64,000 nt of DNA from Streptomyces pseudovenezuelae (GTDB taxonomy: Bacteria; Actinomycetota; Actinomycetes; Streptomycetales; Streptomycetaceae), in the NCBI RefSeq assembly GCF_001513955.1, contig NZ_KQ948149.1:96227-160226 (forward strand). Direction: 5' to 3'. Positions 26,319 to 35,100 of this stretch are shown here, in pieces. The notes beneath the pieces were generated by a model, which saw nothing but the letters and a program-made list of their open reading frames with translations, had not been told where the DNA came from and ran no database searches. The position numbers and the translations under genes are program-made. The stretch's first letter is position 1; each line of letters opens with the position of its first letter.

Positions 26319-26819
26319 CTACTCGTCCGGCAGTTCGCCGACGACCCACCACTGGTCGGTCTCGGCCTCGGCGAGCTCCTGGATGAGTTCGTCCGTCATC
26401 CGGCCCAGGGCGGACTCCTCCGAGGTGTCTGGCAGGCTCTTCCGGTGATGGCGCGTGGCTTCCCAGTAGTCACGGAACACCTGGTTCTGGCACATCACAC
26501 GCAGGTGACCGTACAACTCCGTCTTCGAGAGTGCCCCGATGCGGTAGTAGTACAGGGCGTTGATGTAGAGCGCGTTGGCGAAGAGGAACTGGCGCTGCTT
26601 CTCAAGAGGGATGTCGGTCTCGTAGGTGTCGAGAACCGCAGCCAGGGCCGGATCGTCCATCGCCTTGCACAGCAGGTCGAAGTGAAGCCTGTGTTGCTCG
26701 GCGAGCGTGGCCCGCCTGTGCTGCCGCAGACCTGGGGCTGCGATCGAGTGGGTCACGGCTGCTACCCCCGCTTTGACAGCGGATCCGATCCTCCGTACCG
26801 CAGAGCTCTGTGTGGCCAT
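26319..26819 (-). CDS. DUF6082-family protein
   Basis: A 166-aa, mostly helical protein without signal peptide. It contains LAEQHRLHFDLLCKAMDDPALAAVLDTY and KQRQFLFANALYINALYYYRIGAL, the core of the actinobacterial DUF6082 family, whose function is unknown. ATG 26819 follows AGGGG. The family is common in Streptomyces accessory regions. Confidence 0.75.
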   Translation of the reverse strand: MATQSSAVRRIGSAVKAGVAAVTHSIAAPGLRQHRRATLAEQHRLHFDLLCKAMDDPALAAVLDTYETDIPLEKQRQFLFANALYINALYYYRIGALSKTELYGHLRVMCQNQVFRDYWEATRHHRKSLPDTSEESALGRMTDELIQELAEAETDQWWVVGELPDE

Positions 26820-27141
26820 GTCAACCCCTGATTCAAACGGCCGTCCGCCGGTCGTCGGGGTGCGGGTCGACTGATGGGGACCGGCGAGCGGTGGGCGGCG
26901 CTTGCCGTCTCCCAGGGTGCCGAGCGGCTCTGATCGGCGGGGGAGGCGGAGAGGAGGCGCACGGAGGGAAGTGAGGGTCGCACGAACCGGCGCCTTCCCC
27001 AACGTCTGCCCCGCAAGTGCTGCTAACAATCGTTCACTTCGCGGTGATTGTTCCGGCTCGTATCCTGGTCCGGCATTCAAACCTCGTACGTGCGCCGGGA
27101 CCGCGATCCGGTGCACGCAGCAGCGCGAAAGAGGTCGTACG
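26820..27141. other. Gene-free divergent region before the CobW-type gene
   Basis: A 322-nt stretch. The only structure I see is an inverted repeat AACAATC (27025-27031) / GATTGTT (27046-27052), possibly an operator for the CobW-type gene. No further gene or terminator is apparent. Confidence 0.4.
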
Positions 27142-28233
27142 TTGAGTCAGCCGAGCGGGAGTCCCCGGCAGATCCCGGTCGTCGTGCTCGCCGGATTCCT
27201 GGGTTCCGGCAAGACCACGCTCCTCAATCATCTCCTCCACCGCAGCGGAGGCAGCCGTATCGGAGCGGTCGTCAACGACTTCGGTGCCATCGAGATCGAC
27301 GCCATGGCCGTCGCCGGCGCGCTCGGCGACTCGACCGTCTCCCTCGGGAACGGCTGCCTGTGCTGTGCCGTCGACGTCGGAGAGCTCGACCAGTACCTCT
27401 CCCGGCTCGCCCACCCGGACACCGGCATCGACGTCATCGTCATCGAGGCCAGCGGACTCGCCGAACCGCAGGAACTCGTCCGCATGGTGCTCGCCAGCGA
27501 GCAGCCGGACATCGTCTACGGCGGTCTCGTCGAGGTCGTCGACGCCGCCGAGTTCGACGACACCCGCGCCCGGCATCCCGAGCTGGACCGGCATCTCGGC
27601 CTCGCCGACCTCGTCGTGGTCAACAAACTCGACCGCGCGGCTCCCGAGGACGCGGAGCGCGTTCTGGCGGTCGTCCGGTCCCTCGTCGACCGCGCGGCCG
27701 TGGTCCCGGCCACCTACGGCCGCATCGACCCCGAGTTCCTCTTCGACTGCCGGCCCGGCGAGGAGCGCATCGGACAGCTCTCCTTCGACGACCTCGACGA
27801 CCACACCGACGACCACACTGACGGGCACGGCCACGAGGACCACCTGCACTCCGGCTACGACAGCGTGGCCTTCCGTTCCGACGTGCCCATGGACCCCCGT
27901 CGGTTGATGGCCTTCCTCGACAGCAGGCCGGAGGGGCTGTACCGGATCAAGGGGTACGTCGACTTCGGGCCGTACGACGCCCGCAACCGTTACGCCGTCC
28001 ACGCCGTCGGCAGCTTCCTGCGGTTCTACCCGGAGCCCTGGGACGCCGGGGACGACCGGCTCACCCAGCTCGTCCTCATCGGCTCCGGTATCGACACCCG
28101 GGCGCTCGGCAAGGAACTGGAGGCGTGCAGGGCGGATACGACAGACGCCCCGCACACCGCCGACGAGGCCGGTATGTGGGGCGTCCTGCGATTCGTGCAG
28201 GGCACCGAAGAGGACCCCGAGGAACCGGCCTAG
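27142..28233 (+). CDS. CobW/ZNG1-type G3E GTPase, putative metallochaperone
   Basis: A 363-aa protein. The P-loop is GFLGSGKTTLLN near residue 18. GNGCLCCAVD is the CxCC metal-binding motif, ASGLAEPQEL is the switch region, and VVNKLDRA is the NKxD guanine motif. A His/Asp-rich linker (DDHTDDHTDGHGHEDHLHSGY) is a probable metal-binding loop. The C-terminal CobW_C domain reads GLYRIKGYVDF. These GTPases deliver zinc or cobalt to client enzymes. The start is TTG 27142 with GAGG 7 nt before it. The 3' end overlaps parC by 4 nt. Confidence 0.85.
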   Translation: MSQPSGSPRQIPVVVLAGFLGSGKTTLLNHLLHRSGGSRIGAVVNDFGAIEIDAMAVAGALGDSTVSLGNGCLCCAVDVGELDQYLSRLAHPDTGIDVIVIEASGLAEPQELVRMVLASEQPDIVYGGLVEVVDAAEFDDTRARHPELDRHLGLADLVVVNKLDRAAPEDAERVLAVVRSLVDRAAVVPATYGRIDPEFLFDCRPGEERIGQLSFDDLDDHTDDHTDGHGHEDHLHSGYDSVAFRSDVPMDPRRLMAFLDSRPEGLYRIKGYVDFGPYDARNRYAVHAVGSFLRFYPEPWDAGDDRLTQLVLIGSGIDTRALGKELEACRADTTDAPHTADEAGMWGVLRFVQGTEEDPEEPA

Positions 28234-30683
28234 ACCGGCCCCGCCACCACCGACACCGTCTTCGCCAGCGACACGCCCGATCCGTCGCGGCGCGGGTCGA
28301 TCTCCGGGAGGTCGGCCGGCGTGCCGTTCTTCTGCGCCGCGCGGGCCGGGACGGCGCCCGCCCAGGCCAGGGACAGGCAGTCCTCGCCCTTGAGGAACCG
28401 CTGGCAGCGGACGCCGCCCGTGGCACGGCCCTTGCGCGGGTACTGGTCGAACGGGGTCAGCTTGGCCGTCGTCTGGACCGAGTCGTCGAGCGTGCCGCGC
28501 GAGCCCGCGACCGTGAAGACGACCGCGTCCACCGCCGGGTCCACCGCCGTGAAGGAGATGACCTTCGCGCCCTCGGTGAGCTTGATGCCCGTCATACCGC
28601 CCGCCGGACGACCCTGCGGACGGACCTGCGAGGCCTGGTAGCGCAGGAGTTGCGCGTCGTCGGTGATGAAGACCAGGTCCTCGTCGCCGGTGCGCAGTTC
28701 CACCGCGCCCACGATCCGGTCGCCGTCCTTGAGGGTGATGACCTCCAACTCGTCCTTGTTGGACGGATAGTCGGGGACCACGCGCTTGACGACGCCCTGT
28801 TCGGTGCCGAGCGCCAGACCGGGCGAGGACTCGTCCAGCGTGGTGAGGCAGATCAGTGTCTCGTCGTCCTCCAGGGAGAGGAACTCCGCCAGTGGGGCAC
28901 CGCCCGCGAGGTTCGCGGCCGACTCCGGGAGCTGCGGAAGGTCGATGACGTTCAGCCGCAGCAGACGGCCGGACGAGGTGACCGCGCCGATCTCGCCGCG
29001 CGCGGTGGCCGGCACCACGGAGACGATCACGTCGTGCTTGGCCCGCTTGCCGCCGGGCTCCTCCGGGAACGGCTCGCCGTTCGCCGTACGGGCCAGCAGT
29101 CCCGTCGAGGACAGCAGCACCCGGCACGGGTCGTCCGCCACCTGGAGCGGTACGGCGGCCACGGGGGCCGTCGCTCCGGCCTCCAGCAGGACCGTGCGCC
29201 GCTCGGTGCCGAACTTCTTGGCGACCGCGGCCAGCTCGGCGGAGACCAGCTTGCGCAGCTCGGCGTCCGACTCCAGGATCCGGGTCAGCTCCGCGATCTC
29301 CGCGTTGAGCCGGTCCTGCTCCGACTCCAGCTCGATGCGGTCGAACCTGGTCAGGCGCCGCAGGGGCGTGTCCAGGATGTACTGCGTCTGGATCTCGCTC
29401 AGCGAGAAGCGCTCGATCAGGCGCTCCTTGGCCTGCGCGGAGTTGTCGCTGGAGCGGATGATGCGGATGACCTCGTCGATGTCGACGAGTGCGGTCAGCA
29501 GGCCCTCGACCAGGTGCAGCCGGTCGCGCCGCTTGGTGCGACGGAACTCGCTGCGGCGGCGCACCACTTCGAAGCGGTGGTCGAGGTAGACCTCCAGGAG
29601 CTCCTTGAGGCCCAGGGTGAGGGGCTGTCCGTCCACCAGCGCCACGTTGTTGACGCCGAAGGACTCCTCCATCGGCGTCAGCTTGTAGAGCTGCTCCAGG
29701 ACCGCCTCCGGCACGAAGCCGTTCTTGATCTCGATGACCAGGCGCAGGCCGTGCGCGCGGTCGGTGAGGTCCTTGACGTCGGCGATGCCCTGGAGCTTCT
29801 TCGAACCGACCAGGTCCTTGATCTTGGCGATCACCTTCTCCGGGCCGACCGTGAAGGGCAGCTCGGTGACGACCAGGCCCTTGCGGCGGGCCGTCACCGT
29901 CTCCACCGCGACCGTCGCGCGGATCTTGAAGGTGCCGCGGCCCGTCTCGTAGGCGTCCCGGATGCCGGAGAGACCGACGATCCGGCCGCCGGTGGGCAGG
30001 TCGGGGCCCGGGATGTGCTTCATCAGGGCGTCCAGATCCGCGTTCGGGTAGCGGATCAGGTGGCGGGCGGCCGCGATGACCTCGGTGAGGTTGTGCGGCG
30101 CCATGTTGGTGGCCATGCCGACCGCGATGCCGGAGGCGCCGTTCACCAGGAGGTTCGGGAAGGCGGCGGGCAGCGCGCTCGGCTCCTGCTCCTGGCCGTC
30201 GTAGTTGGGCGCGAAGTCGACGGTGTCCTCGTCGATGGACTCCGTCATCAGGCTCGCGGCCTCGGCGGCGCGGCACTCGGTGTACCGCATGGCGGCCGGC
30301 GGGTCGTCGTTGCCCAGCGAACCGAAGTTGCCGTGACCGTCGATGAGCGGGACGCTCATCGAGAAGGGCTGGGCCATGCGCACCAGGGCGTCGTAGATCG
30401 ACGCGTCGCCGTGCGGGTGCAACTTGCCCATGACGTCGCCGACCACGCGGGCGCACTTCACATAGCCACGGTCGGGGCGCAGGCCCATCTCGTTCATCTG
30501 GTAGACGATGCGCCGGTGCACCGGCTTGAGTCCGTCGCGGGCGTCGGGGAGCGCGCGGGAGTAGATGACCGAGTACGCGTACTCGAGGTACGAGCCCTTC
30601 ATCTCGTCCACGACGTCGATGTCGAGGATCCGCTCCTCGTACGAGTCGTCGGGCGGCGGGGTCTTCGTGCTGCGGCGGGCCAT
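28230..30683 (-). CDS. parC: DNA topoisomerase IV subunit A
   Basis: An 817-aa type IIA topoisomerase cleavage subunit. Catalytic Tyr134 lies in AAMRYTECR, and the quinolone-region sequence is HPHGDASIYDALVRMAQPF. Tower and coiled-coil segments follow, then a C-terminal beta-pinwheel with GyrA-box-like repeats. The position equal to E. coli GyrA Ser83 is Ala94, as in mycobacterial GyrA. ATG 30683 follows AAGAGGAGCC. It partners ParE (5603-7726), 20 kb away. It is convergent with the CobW-type gene. Confidence 0.92.
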   Translation of the reverse strand: MARRSTKTPPPDDSYEERILDIDVVDEMKGSYLEYAYSVIYSRALPDARDGLKPVHRRIVYQMNEMGLRPDRGYVKCARVVGDVMGKLHPHGDASIYDALVRMAQPFSMSVPLIDGHGNFGSLGNDDPPAAMRYTECRAAEAASLMTESIDEDTVDFAPNYDGQEQEPSALPAAFPNLLVNGASGIAVGMATNMAPHNLTEVIAAARHLIRYPNADLDALMKHIPGPDLPTGGRIVGLSGIRDAYETGRGTFKIRATVAVETVTARRKGLVVTELPFTVGPEKVIAKIKDLVGSKKLQGIADVKDLTDRAHGLRLVIEIKNGFVPEAVLEQLYKLTPMEESFGVNNVALVDGQPLTLGLKELLEVYLDHRFEVVRRRSEFRRTKRRDRLHLVEGLLTALVDIDEVIRIIRSSDNSAQAKERLIERFSLSEIQTQYILDTPLRRLTRFDRIELESEQDRLNAEIAELTRILESDAELRKLVSAELAAVAKKFGTERRTVLLEAGATAPVAAVPLQVADDPCRVLLSSTGLLARTANGEPFPEEPGGKRAKHDVIVSVVPATARGEIGAVTSSGRLLRLNVIDLPQLPESAANLAGGAPLAEFLSLEDDETLICLTTLDESSPGLALGTEQGVVKRVVPDYPSNKDELEVITLKDGDRIVGAVELRTGDEDLVFITDDAQLLRYQASQVRPQGRPAGGMTGIKLTEGAKVISFTAVDPAVDAVVFTVAGSRGTLDDSVQTTAKLTPFDQYPRKGRATGGVRCQRFLKGEDCLSLAWAGAVPARAAQKNGTPADLPEIDPRRDGSGVSLAKTVSVVAGPV

Positions 30684-31004
30684 CGCTGCCGGCTCCTCTT
30701 TTCTGGTCGCTCGCCTACGGGTCGCTCACGTCGGCCCTTTGGCTCACTCTTGCTGAAGCGTGAACGGGATCTGACGCGGACCATTGTGGACCGCGGCACT
30801 GACAGTCCGGGCCGGGGCCCGGCCGGGCCGCCCGGACCGACGTCCGCACAGCGACTTGCTCACGGTTGCCCGCAGGCTACGCGATCCGCTGTGGGCGTAC
30901 GCGCTCCGGGAACTTCGCCGAGGGTCCGCACGCTTGCATACAGTGGCAGGACCGGCAGGAAAAACGCGGTTTTGACGACCGCGACCGCGATCGAAGGGAC
31001 GTAC
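30684..31004. other. Gene-free divergent region between parC and the M16 peptidase genes
   Basis: 321 nt carrying promoters for both directions. A near-palindrome GCGGACCA / TGGACCGC at about 30776-30794 is imperfect. I see no other clear signal. Confidence 0.4.
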
Positions 31005-32405
31005 ATGCCCATGGGTCACACGGCCACAGACCAGGCAGGCACCGGGGGCCTGACAGCGACCGAGCACCGCCTGGCCAACGGGCTGCGCGTGGTGCTCTCC
31101 GAGGACCACCTGACCCCGGTCGCGGCGGTGTGCCTCTGGTACGACGTCGGCTCGCGCCACGAGGTCAAGGGGCGTACCGGCCTGGCTCACCTTTTCGAGC
31201 ACTTGATGTTCCAGGGCTCCGGCCAGGTCAAGGGCAACGGTCACTTCGAGCTCGTCCAGGGCGCGGGCGGCTCGCTCAACGGCACCACCAGCTTCGAGCG
31301 CACCAACTACTTCGAGACCATGCCGACCCATCAGCTGGAGCTCGCCCTCTGGCTGGAGGCCGACCGCATGGGCTCGCTGCTGGCCGCCCTCGACGACGAG
31401 TCGATGGAGAACCAGCGCGACGTCGTCAAGAACGAGCGCAGGCAGCGCTACGACAACGTCCCCTACGGCACCGCCTTCGAGAAGCTGACCGCGCTCGCCT
31501 ACCCCGAGGGCCACCCCTACCACCACACCCCGATCGGCTCGATGGCCGACCTGGACGCGGCCACCCTGGAGGACGCGCGCGCGTTCTTCCGTACGTACTA
31601 CGCGCCCAACAACGCCGTCCTGTCGGTCGTCGGCGACATCGACCCCGAGCAGACGCTCGCCTGGGTGGAGAAGTACTTCGGCTCGATCCCCTCGCACGAC
31701 GGCAAGCCCGCCCCTCGCGACGGCTCCCTGCCCGAGATCATCGGCGAGCAGTTGCGTGAGGTCGTCGAGGAGGAGGTCCCCGCGCGCGCGTTGATGGCCG
31801 CCTACCGGCTGCCGCACGACGGGACCCACGAGGCGGACGCGGCCGACCTCGCCCTGACCGTCCTGGGCGGCGGCGAGTCCTCCCGTCTCTACAACCGGCT
31901 CGTGCGGCGCGACCGTACGGCCGTCGCGGCCGGCTTCGGCCTGCTGCGCCTGGCCGGTGCGCCCTCGCTGGGCTGGCTCGACGTGAAGACCTCCGGTGAC
32001 GTCGAGGTGCCGGTCATCGAGGCCGCCATCGACGAGGAGCTCGCGCGGTTCGCCGCGGAGGGCCCGACGGCCGAGGAGATGGAGCGCGCCCAGGCCCAGT
32101 TGGAGCGCGAGTGGCTGGACCGGCTCGGCACCGTCGCGGGCCGCGCCGACGAACTGTGCCGGTACGCGGTGCTGTTCGGCGACCCGCAGCTGGCCCTCAC
32201 CGCCGTGCAGCGGGTCCTGGAGGTGAGCGCCGAGGACGTCCAGGCGGTCGCTGCGGCCAAACTGCGGCCCGACAACCGCGCGGTGCTCGTCTACGAGCCC
32301 ACCGCCCCGGCAGAGATCGCCGACAGCGCCGAGGACGCCGCCGATGACCCGGAGTCCGCGGCGACGGTAGAAGCCACCGACGAGAACGAGGAGGCGGCCA
32401 AGTGA
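31005..32405 (+). CDS. M16-family zinc metallopeptidase, catalytic subunit
   Basis: A 466-aa protein with the inverted zinc motif HLFEH (His62, Glu65, His66) and distal ligand Glu144 in VVKNERRQRYDN. An inactive-type C-terminal half and an acidic tail (EDAADDPESAATVEATDENEEA) follow. M16B enzymes degrade peptides inside a chamber and often work as heterodimers. ATG 31005 follows AAGGGA; ATG 31011 is a weaker alternative. The stop overlaps the next gene by 4 nt, and the two products very likely form one enzyme. Confidence 0.9.
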   Translation: MPMGHTATDQAGTGGLTATEHRLANGLRVVLSEDHLTPVAAVCLWYDVGSRHEVKGRTGLAHLFEHLMFQGSGQVKGNGHFELVQGAGGSLNGTTSFERTNYFETMPTHQLELALWLEADRMGSLLAALDDESMENQRDVVKNERRQRYDNVPYGTAFEKLTALAYPEGHPYHHTPIGSMADLDAATLEDARAFFRTYYAPNNAVLSVVGDIDPEQTLAWVEKYFGSIPSHDGKPAPRDGSLPEIIGEQLREVVEEEVPARALMAAYRLPHDGTHEADAADLALTVLGGGESSRLYNRLVRRDRTAVAAGFGLLRLAGAPSLGWLDVKTSGDVEVPVIEAAIDEELARFAAEGPTAEEMERAQAQLEREWLDRLGTVAGRADELCRYAVLFGDPQLALTAVQRVLEVSAEDVQAVAAAKLRPDNRAVLVYEPTAPAEIADSAEDAADDPESAATVEATDENEEAAK

Positions 32406-33790
32406 CCGAGCTCGCCACGATGGAATTCCACCCGCAGCCGCAGGCGGGCGAGCCCAAGGTCTGGGCCTTCCCCGCCCCCGAGCGCGGGACGCTCGACAAC
32501 GGCCTGACCCTCCTGCGCTGCCACCGCCCCGGCCAGCAGGTCGTCGCCGTCGAGGTCCTCCTGGACGCGCCCCTGGACGCCGAGCCGGCCGGCCTGGACG
32601 GTGTCGCCACGATCATGGCGCGCGCGTTCTCCGAGGGCACCGACAAGCACTCCGCCGAGGAGTTCGCCGCCGAGCTGGAGCGCTGCGGCGCCACCCTCGA
32701 CGCGCACGCCGACCACCCGGGCGTCCGCCTCAGCCTCGAAGTGCCCGCCTCCCGCCTGGCCAAGGCGCTCGGTCTGCTGGCCGACGCCCTCAGGGCGCCC
32801 GCGTTCGCGGACAGCGAGGTCGAGCGGCTCGTCCGCAACCGCCTCGACGAGATCCCGCACGAGCTGGCCAACCCGTCCCGCCGCGCGGCCAAGGAGCTCT
32901 CCAGGGAGCTCTTCCCGGCGGACGCGCGCATGTCGCGACCCCGCCAGGGCACCGAGGAGACGGTCGAGAACATCGACTCCGCGGCCGTGCGCGCCTTCTA
33001 CGAGAAGCACGTGCGCCCCGCCACCGCGACCGCCGTGGTCGTCGGCGACCTCACCGACATCGACCTGGACGCGCTGCTCGGCGACACCCTCGGCTCCTGG
33101 ACGGGCTCCACGGCCCAGCCCCGCCCGGTGCCGCCGGTGACCGCCGACGACACCGGCCGGGTCGTCATCGTGGACCGACCCGGCGCCGTCCAGACGCAGT
33201 TGCTGATCGGCCGTATCGGCGCCGACCGGCACGCACGCGTGTGGCCCGCGCAGGTGCTCGGCACGTACTGCCTCGGCGGCACCCTCACCTCCCGCCTGGA
33301 CCGCGTCCTGCGCGAGGAGAAGGGCTACACCTACGGCGTACGGTCGTTCGGCCAGGTCCTCAGGTCCGCCCCGGACGGCTCGGGCGCCGCGATGCTCGCC
33401 ATCAGCGGCTCGGTCGACACCCCGAACACCGGTCCCGCGCTGGACGACCTGTGGAAGGTGCTGCGCACGCTCGCCGAGGGCGGACTCACCGACGCCGAGC
33501 GCGATGTCGCCGTACAGAACCTCGTGGGGGTGGCGCCGCTCAAGTACGAGACGGCCGCGGCCGTCGCGAGCACGCTGGCCGACCAGGTCGAGCAGCACCT
33601 GCCCGACGACTACCAGGCGACCCTGTACCAGCAGCTCGCCGCGACCGGCACGGTCGAGGCCACCGCCGCCGTCGTGAACGCCTTCCCGGTGGACCGGCTG
33701 GTGACGATCCTGGTCGGCGACGCGGCCGCCATCAAGGAGCCCGTCGAGGCCCTCGGCATCGGCGAAGTCAAGGTCGTGACGGCCGAGTAG
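32402..33790 (+). CDS. M16-family peptidase, non-catalytic partner subunit
   Basis: A 462-aa M16 homologue. At the place of HxxEH it reads VATIMARAFSEGT, so it lacks the zinc ligands. It keeps KGYTYGVRS, the R/Y substrate-clamping pair of the C-terminal half. This matches bacterial M16B heterodimers in which one subunit supplies the zinc site and the other the substrate-binding Arg/Tyr. GTG 32402 overlaps the stop of the catalytic subunit gene (GTGA). Confidence 0.88.
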   Translation: MTELATMEFHPQPQAGEPKVWAFPAPERGTLDNGLTLLRCHRPGQQVVAVEVLLDAPLDAEPAGLDGVATIMARAFSEGTDKHSAEEFAAELERCGATLDAHADHPGVRLSLEVPASRLAKALGLLADALRAPAFADSEVERLVRNRLDEIPHELANPSRRAAKELSRELFPADARMSRPRQGTEETVENIDSAAVRAFYEKHVRPATATAVVVGDLTDIDLDALLGDTLGSWTGSTAQPRPVPPVTADDTGRVVIVDRPGAVQTQLLIGRIGADRHARVWPAQVLGTYCLGGTLTSRLDRVLREEKGYTYGVRSFGQVLRSAPDGSGAAMLAISGSVDTPNTGPALDDLWKVLRTLAEGGLTDAERDVAVQNLVGVAPLKYETAAAVASTLADQVEQHLPDDYQATLYQQLAATGTVEATAAVVNAFPVDRLVTILVGDAAAIKEPVEALGIGEVKVVTAE

Positions 33791-33805
33791 CGGAACCCGG
33801 CTTCA

Positions 33806-33839
33806 AGGGCCCTGGTGGCGCAAACGTCACCAGGGCCCT
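33806..33839 (+). terminator. Terminator of the M16 operon
   Basis: A 12-bp perfect stem (AGGGCCCTGGTG with CACCAGGGCCCT), starting 15 nt after the stop codon. Confidence 0.8.
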
Positions 33840-33984
33840 CAGATGTCCGGATTGGGCAGGAGGTTGCCTGTCTGCCCTGTGGGATGCGCTACAAAAGCCC
33901 TGTTCGGTTTGGGGATCGAAAGCAGGCCCGCTTAGCGTCCTCTGGGCTGTCCGTCAGGCACTGCGCCGCGCCCGCGGCACCGGA

Positions 33985-34140
33985 CAGTCATCGCCGAGTC
34001 CCCGCATGGCGCGAGCCAGGGGAGCCGGGGACCCACACCACACGTCCCTGGGGTGAATCGGACGCCCGCGCACCGCGAGGGGGTCCGTAGGAGACCTTCC
34101 TGCTCCGAACCCGTCAGCTAACCCGGTAGGCGAGAAGGAA
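33985..34140 (+). ncRNA. c-di-AMP (ydaO-yuaA type) riboswitch
   Basis: The 5' leader of the M23 peptidase gene carries the conserved blocks of this class in order: GCCGAGTCCCCGC, GAGCCAGGGGAGCCGGGGA, GGGGTGAATCGGACGC, and GAACCCGTCAGCTAACCCGG TAGGC at about 34107-34131. In Streptomyces such riboswitches precede cell-wall hydrolase genes (M23/Rpf/NlpC types), where c-di-AMP binding turns expression off. Boundaries are approximate. Confidence 0.92.
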
Positions 34141-34159
34141 GGAAAGGACCAGCCACCAC

Positions 34160-34912
34160 ATGGCGTTCACCTGCGCCACCGGGAAGCACCGTCGTCCCAG
34201 CCGCATGAAGCGCACCACCGCCCGTGCCGCGAGCGTCGCGGCCCTCGCCACCACCGGCGTCATCGGTGCCGTCGCCGCCCCGGCGCTCGCCGCCGACAAC
34301 TCCGTCGAGCAGACCGGCCTCATGCCCGTCGTCACCGTCGGGGACTCCCTCGCGGACCAGCTCGGCGCCCAGGCCGAGGCCCAGGCCCAGGCCGCCGCGC
34401 AGAAGAAGGCGGCCGCCGAGGCCAAGCGCAAGGCCGAGGCGCGCGCCAAGGAGATACGCGAGGCCAAGGAGCGCGCCGCCCGCGAGGCCGAGCGCAAGCG
34501 CCTCAACGCCTTCGTCGCCCCGATCTCCGGCTCCTACATCTCCACCGGCTACAAGAGCGGCGGCTCCCTGTGGTCCTCCGGGAGCCACACCGGTGTCGAC
34601 TTCCACGCCGCCAGCGGCACCTCCGTGCACGCGGTCGGCCGCGGCACCGTCGTGGAGACGGGCTGGGGAGGGTCGTACGGGAACCAGATCGTGATCAGGA
34701 TGGCCGACGGCACGTACACCCAGTACGGCCACCTGTCGTCCATCGGCGTCTCGGTCGGCCAGTCGGTCACCCCCGGCCAGCAGATCGGCCTGTCCGGCGC
34801 GACCGGCAACGTCACCGGACCGCACCTGCACTTCGAGGCGCGCACCAGCCCGGAATACGGCTCGGACATCGACCCCGTCTCCTACCTGCGCTCGCACGGA
34901 GTGAACGTCTGA
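34160..34912 (+). CDS. Secreted M23 (LytM-type) cell-wall peptidase
   Basis: A 250-aa protein with a signal peptide (cleavage likely after ALA, residues 42-44). An Ala/Lys/Glu-rich helical segment (about 66-115) is probably coiled coil. The M23 domain has zinc ligands His143 and Asp147 (SHTGVDFH) and His224 (PHLHFE); His191 (QYGHLS) and His222 are catalytic-type. It should cut peptide cross-bridges in peptidoglycan. Expression is placed under a c-di-AMP riboswitch. AAAGGA lies 11 nt before ATG 34160; ATG 34205 is an alternative. Confidence 0.9.
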   Translation: MAFTCATGKHRRPSRMKRTTARAASVAALATTGVIGAVAAPALAADNSVEQTGLMPVVTVGDSLADQLGAQAEAQAQAAAQKKAAAEAKRKAEARAKEIREAKERAAREAERKRLNAFVAPISGSYISTGYKSGGSLWSSGSHTGVDFHAASGTSVHAVGRGTVVETGWGGSYGNQIVIRMADGTYTQYGHLSSIGVSVGQSVTPGQQIGLSGATGNVTGPHLHFEARTSPEYGSDIDPVSYLRSHGVNV

Positions 34913-34938
34913 CGACCCGTCGCGCACGCTTCGCGAGG

Positions 34939-34959
34939 CCCCGGCTCCCCGAGCCGGGG
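34939..34959 (+). terminator. Terminator of the M23 peptidase gene
   Basis: A 9-bp perfect stem (CCCCGGCTC with GAGCCGGGG), 3-nt loop, followed by a T-rich run. Confidence 0.75.
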
Positions 34960-35100
34960 TTTCGTCGTTTCCAGCGGCCCGTTGTCCAAAAAATATCCCC
35001 GGATTCCGGTCCGCCGTCGGAAATTCCCGCTCATTGCAATAGAGTCACTGAACACACGTCAATCGGCGACGTTTCACGGGGATTAAGACGGAGGTCGGAC

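Noticed and set aside
27025..27052. Zur box upstream of the CobW-type gene
   Set aside because: The AACAATC/GATTGTT repeat does not match the AT-rich Zur consensus. Zinc control is plausible for the gene family but not shown by this sequence.
30776..30794. Palindrome in the parC/M16 divergent region
   Set aside because: One mismatch in an 8-bp arm and GC-rich sequence. This is expected by chance in such DNA.
28125..31004. Very long plus-strand open frame running through parC into the M16 gene
   Set aside because: It is the antisense shadow of parC, kept open by high GC. The real M16 start is ATG 31005 with AAGGGA before it.
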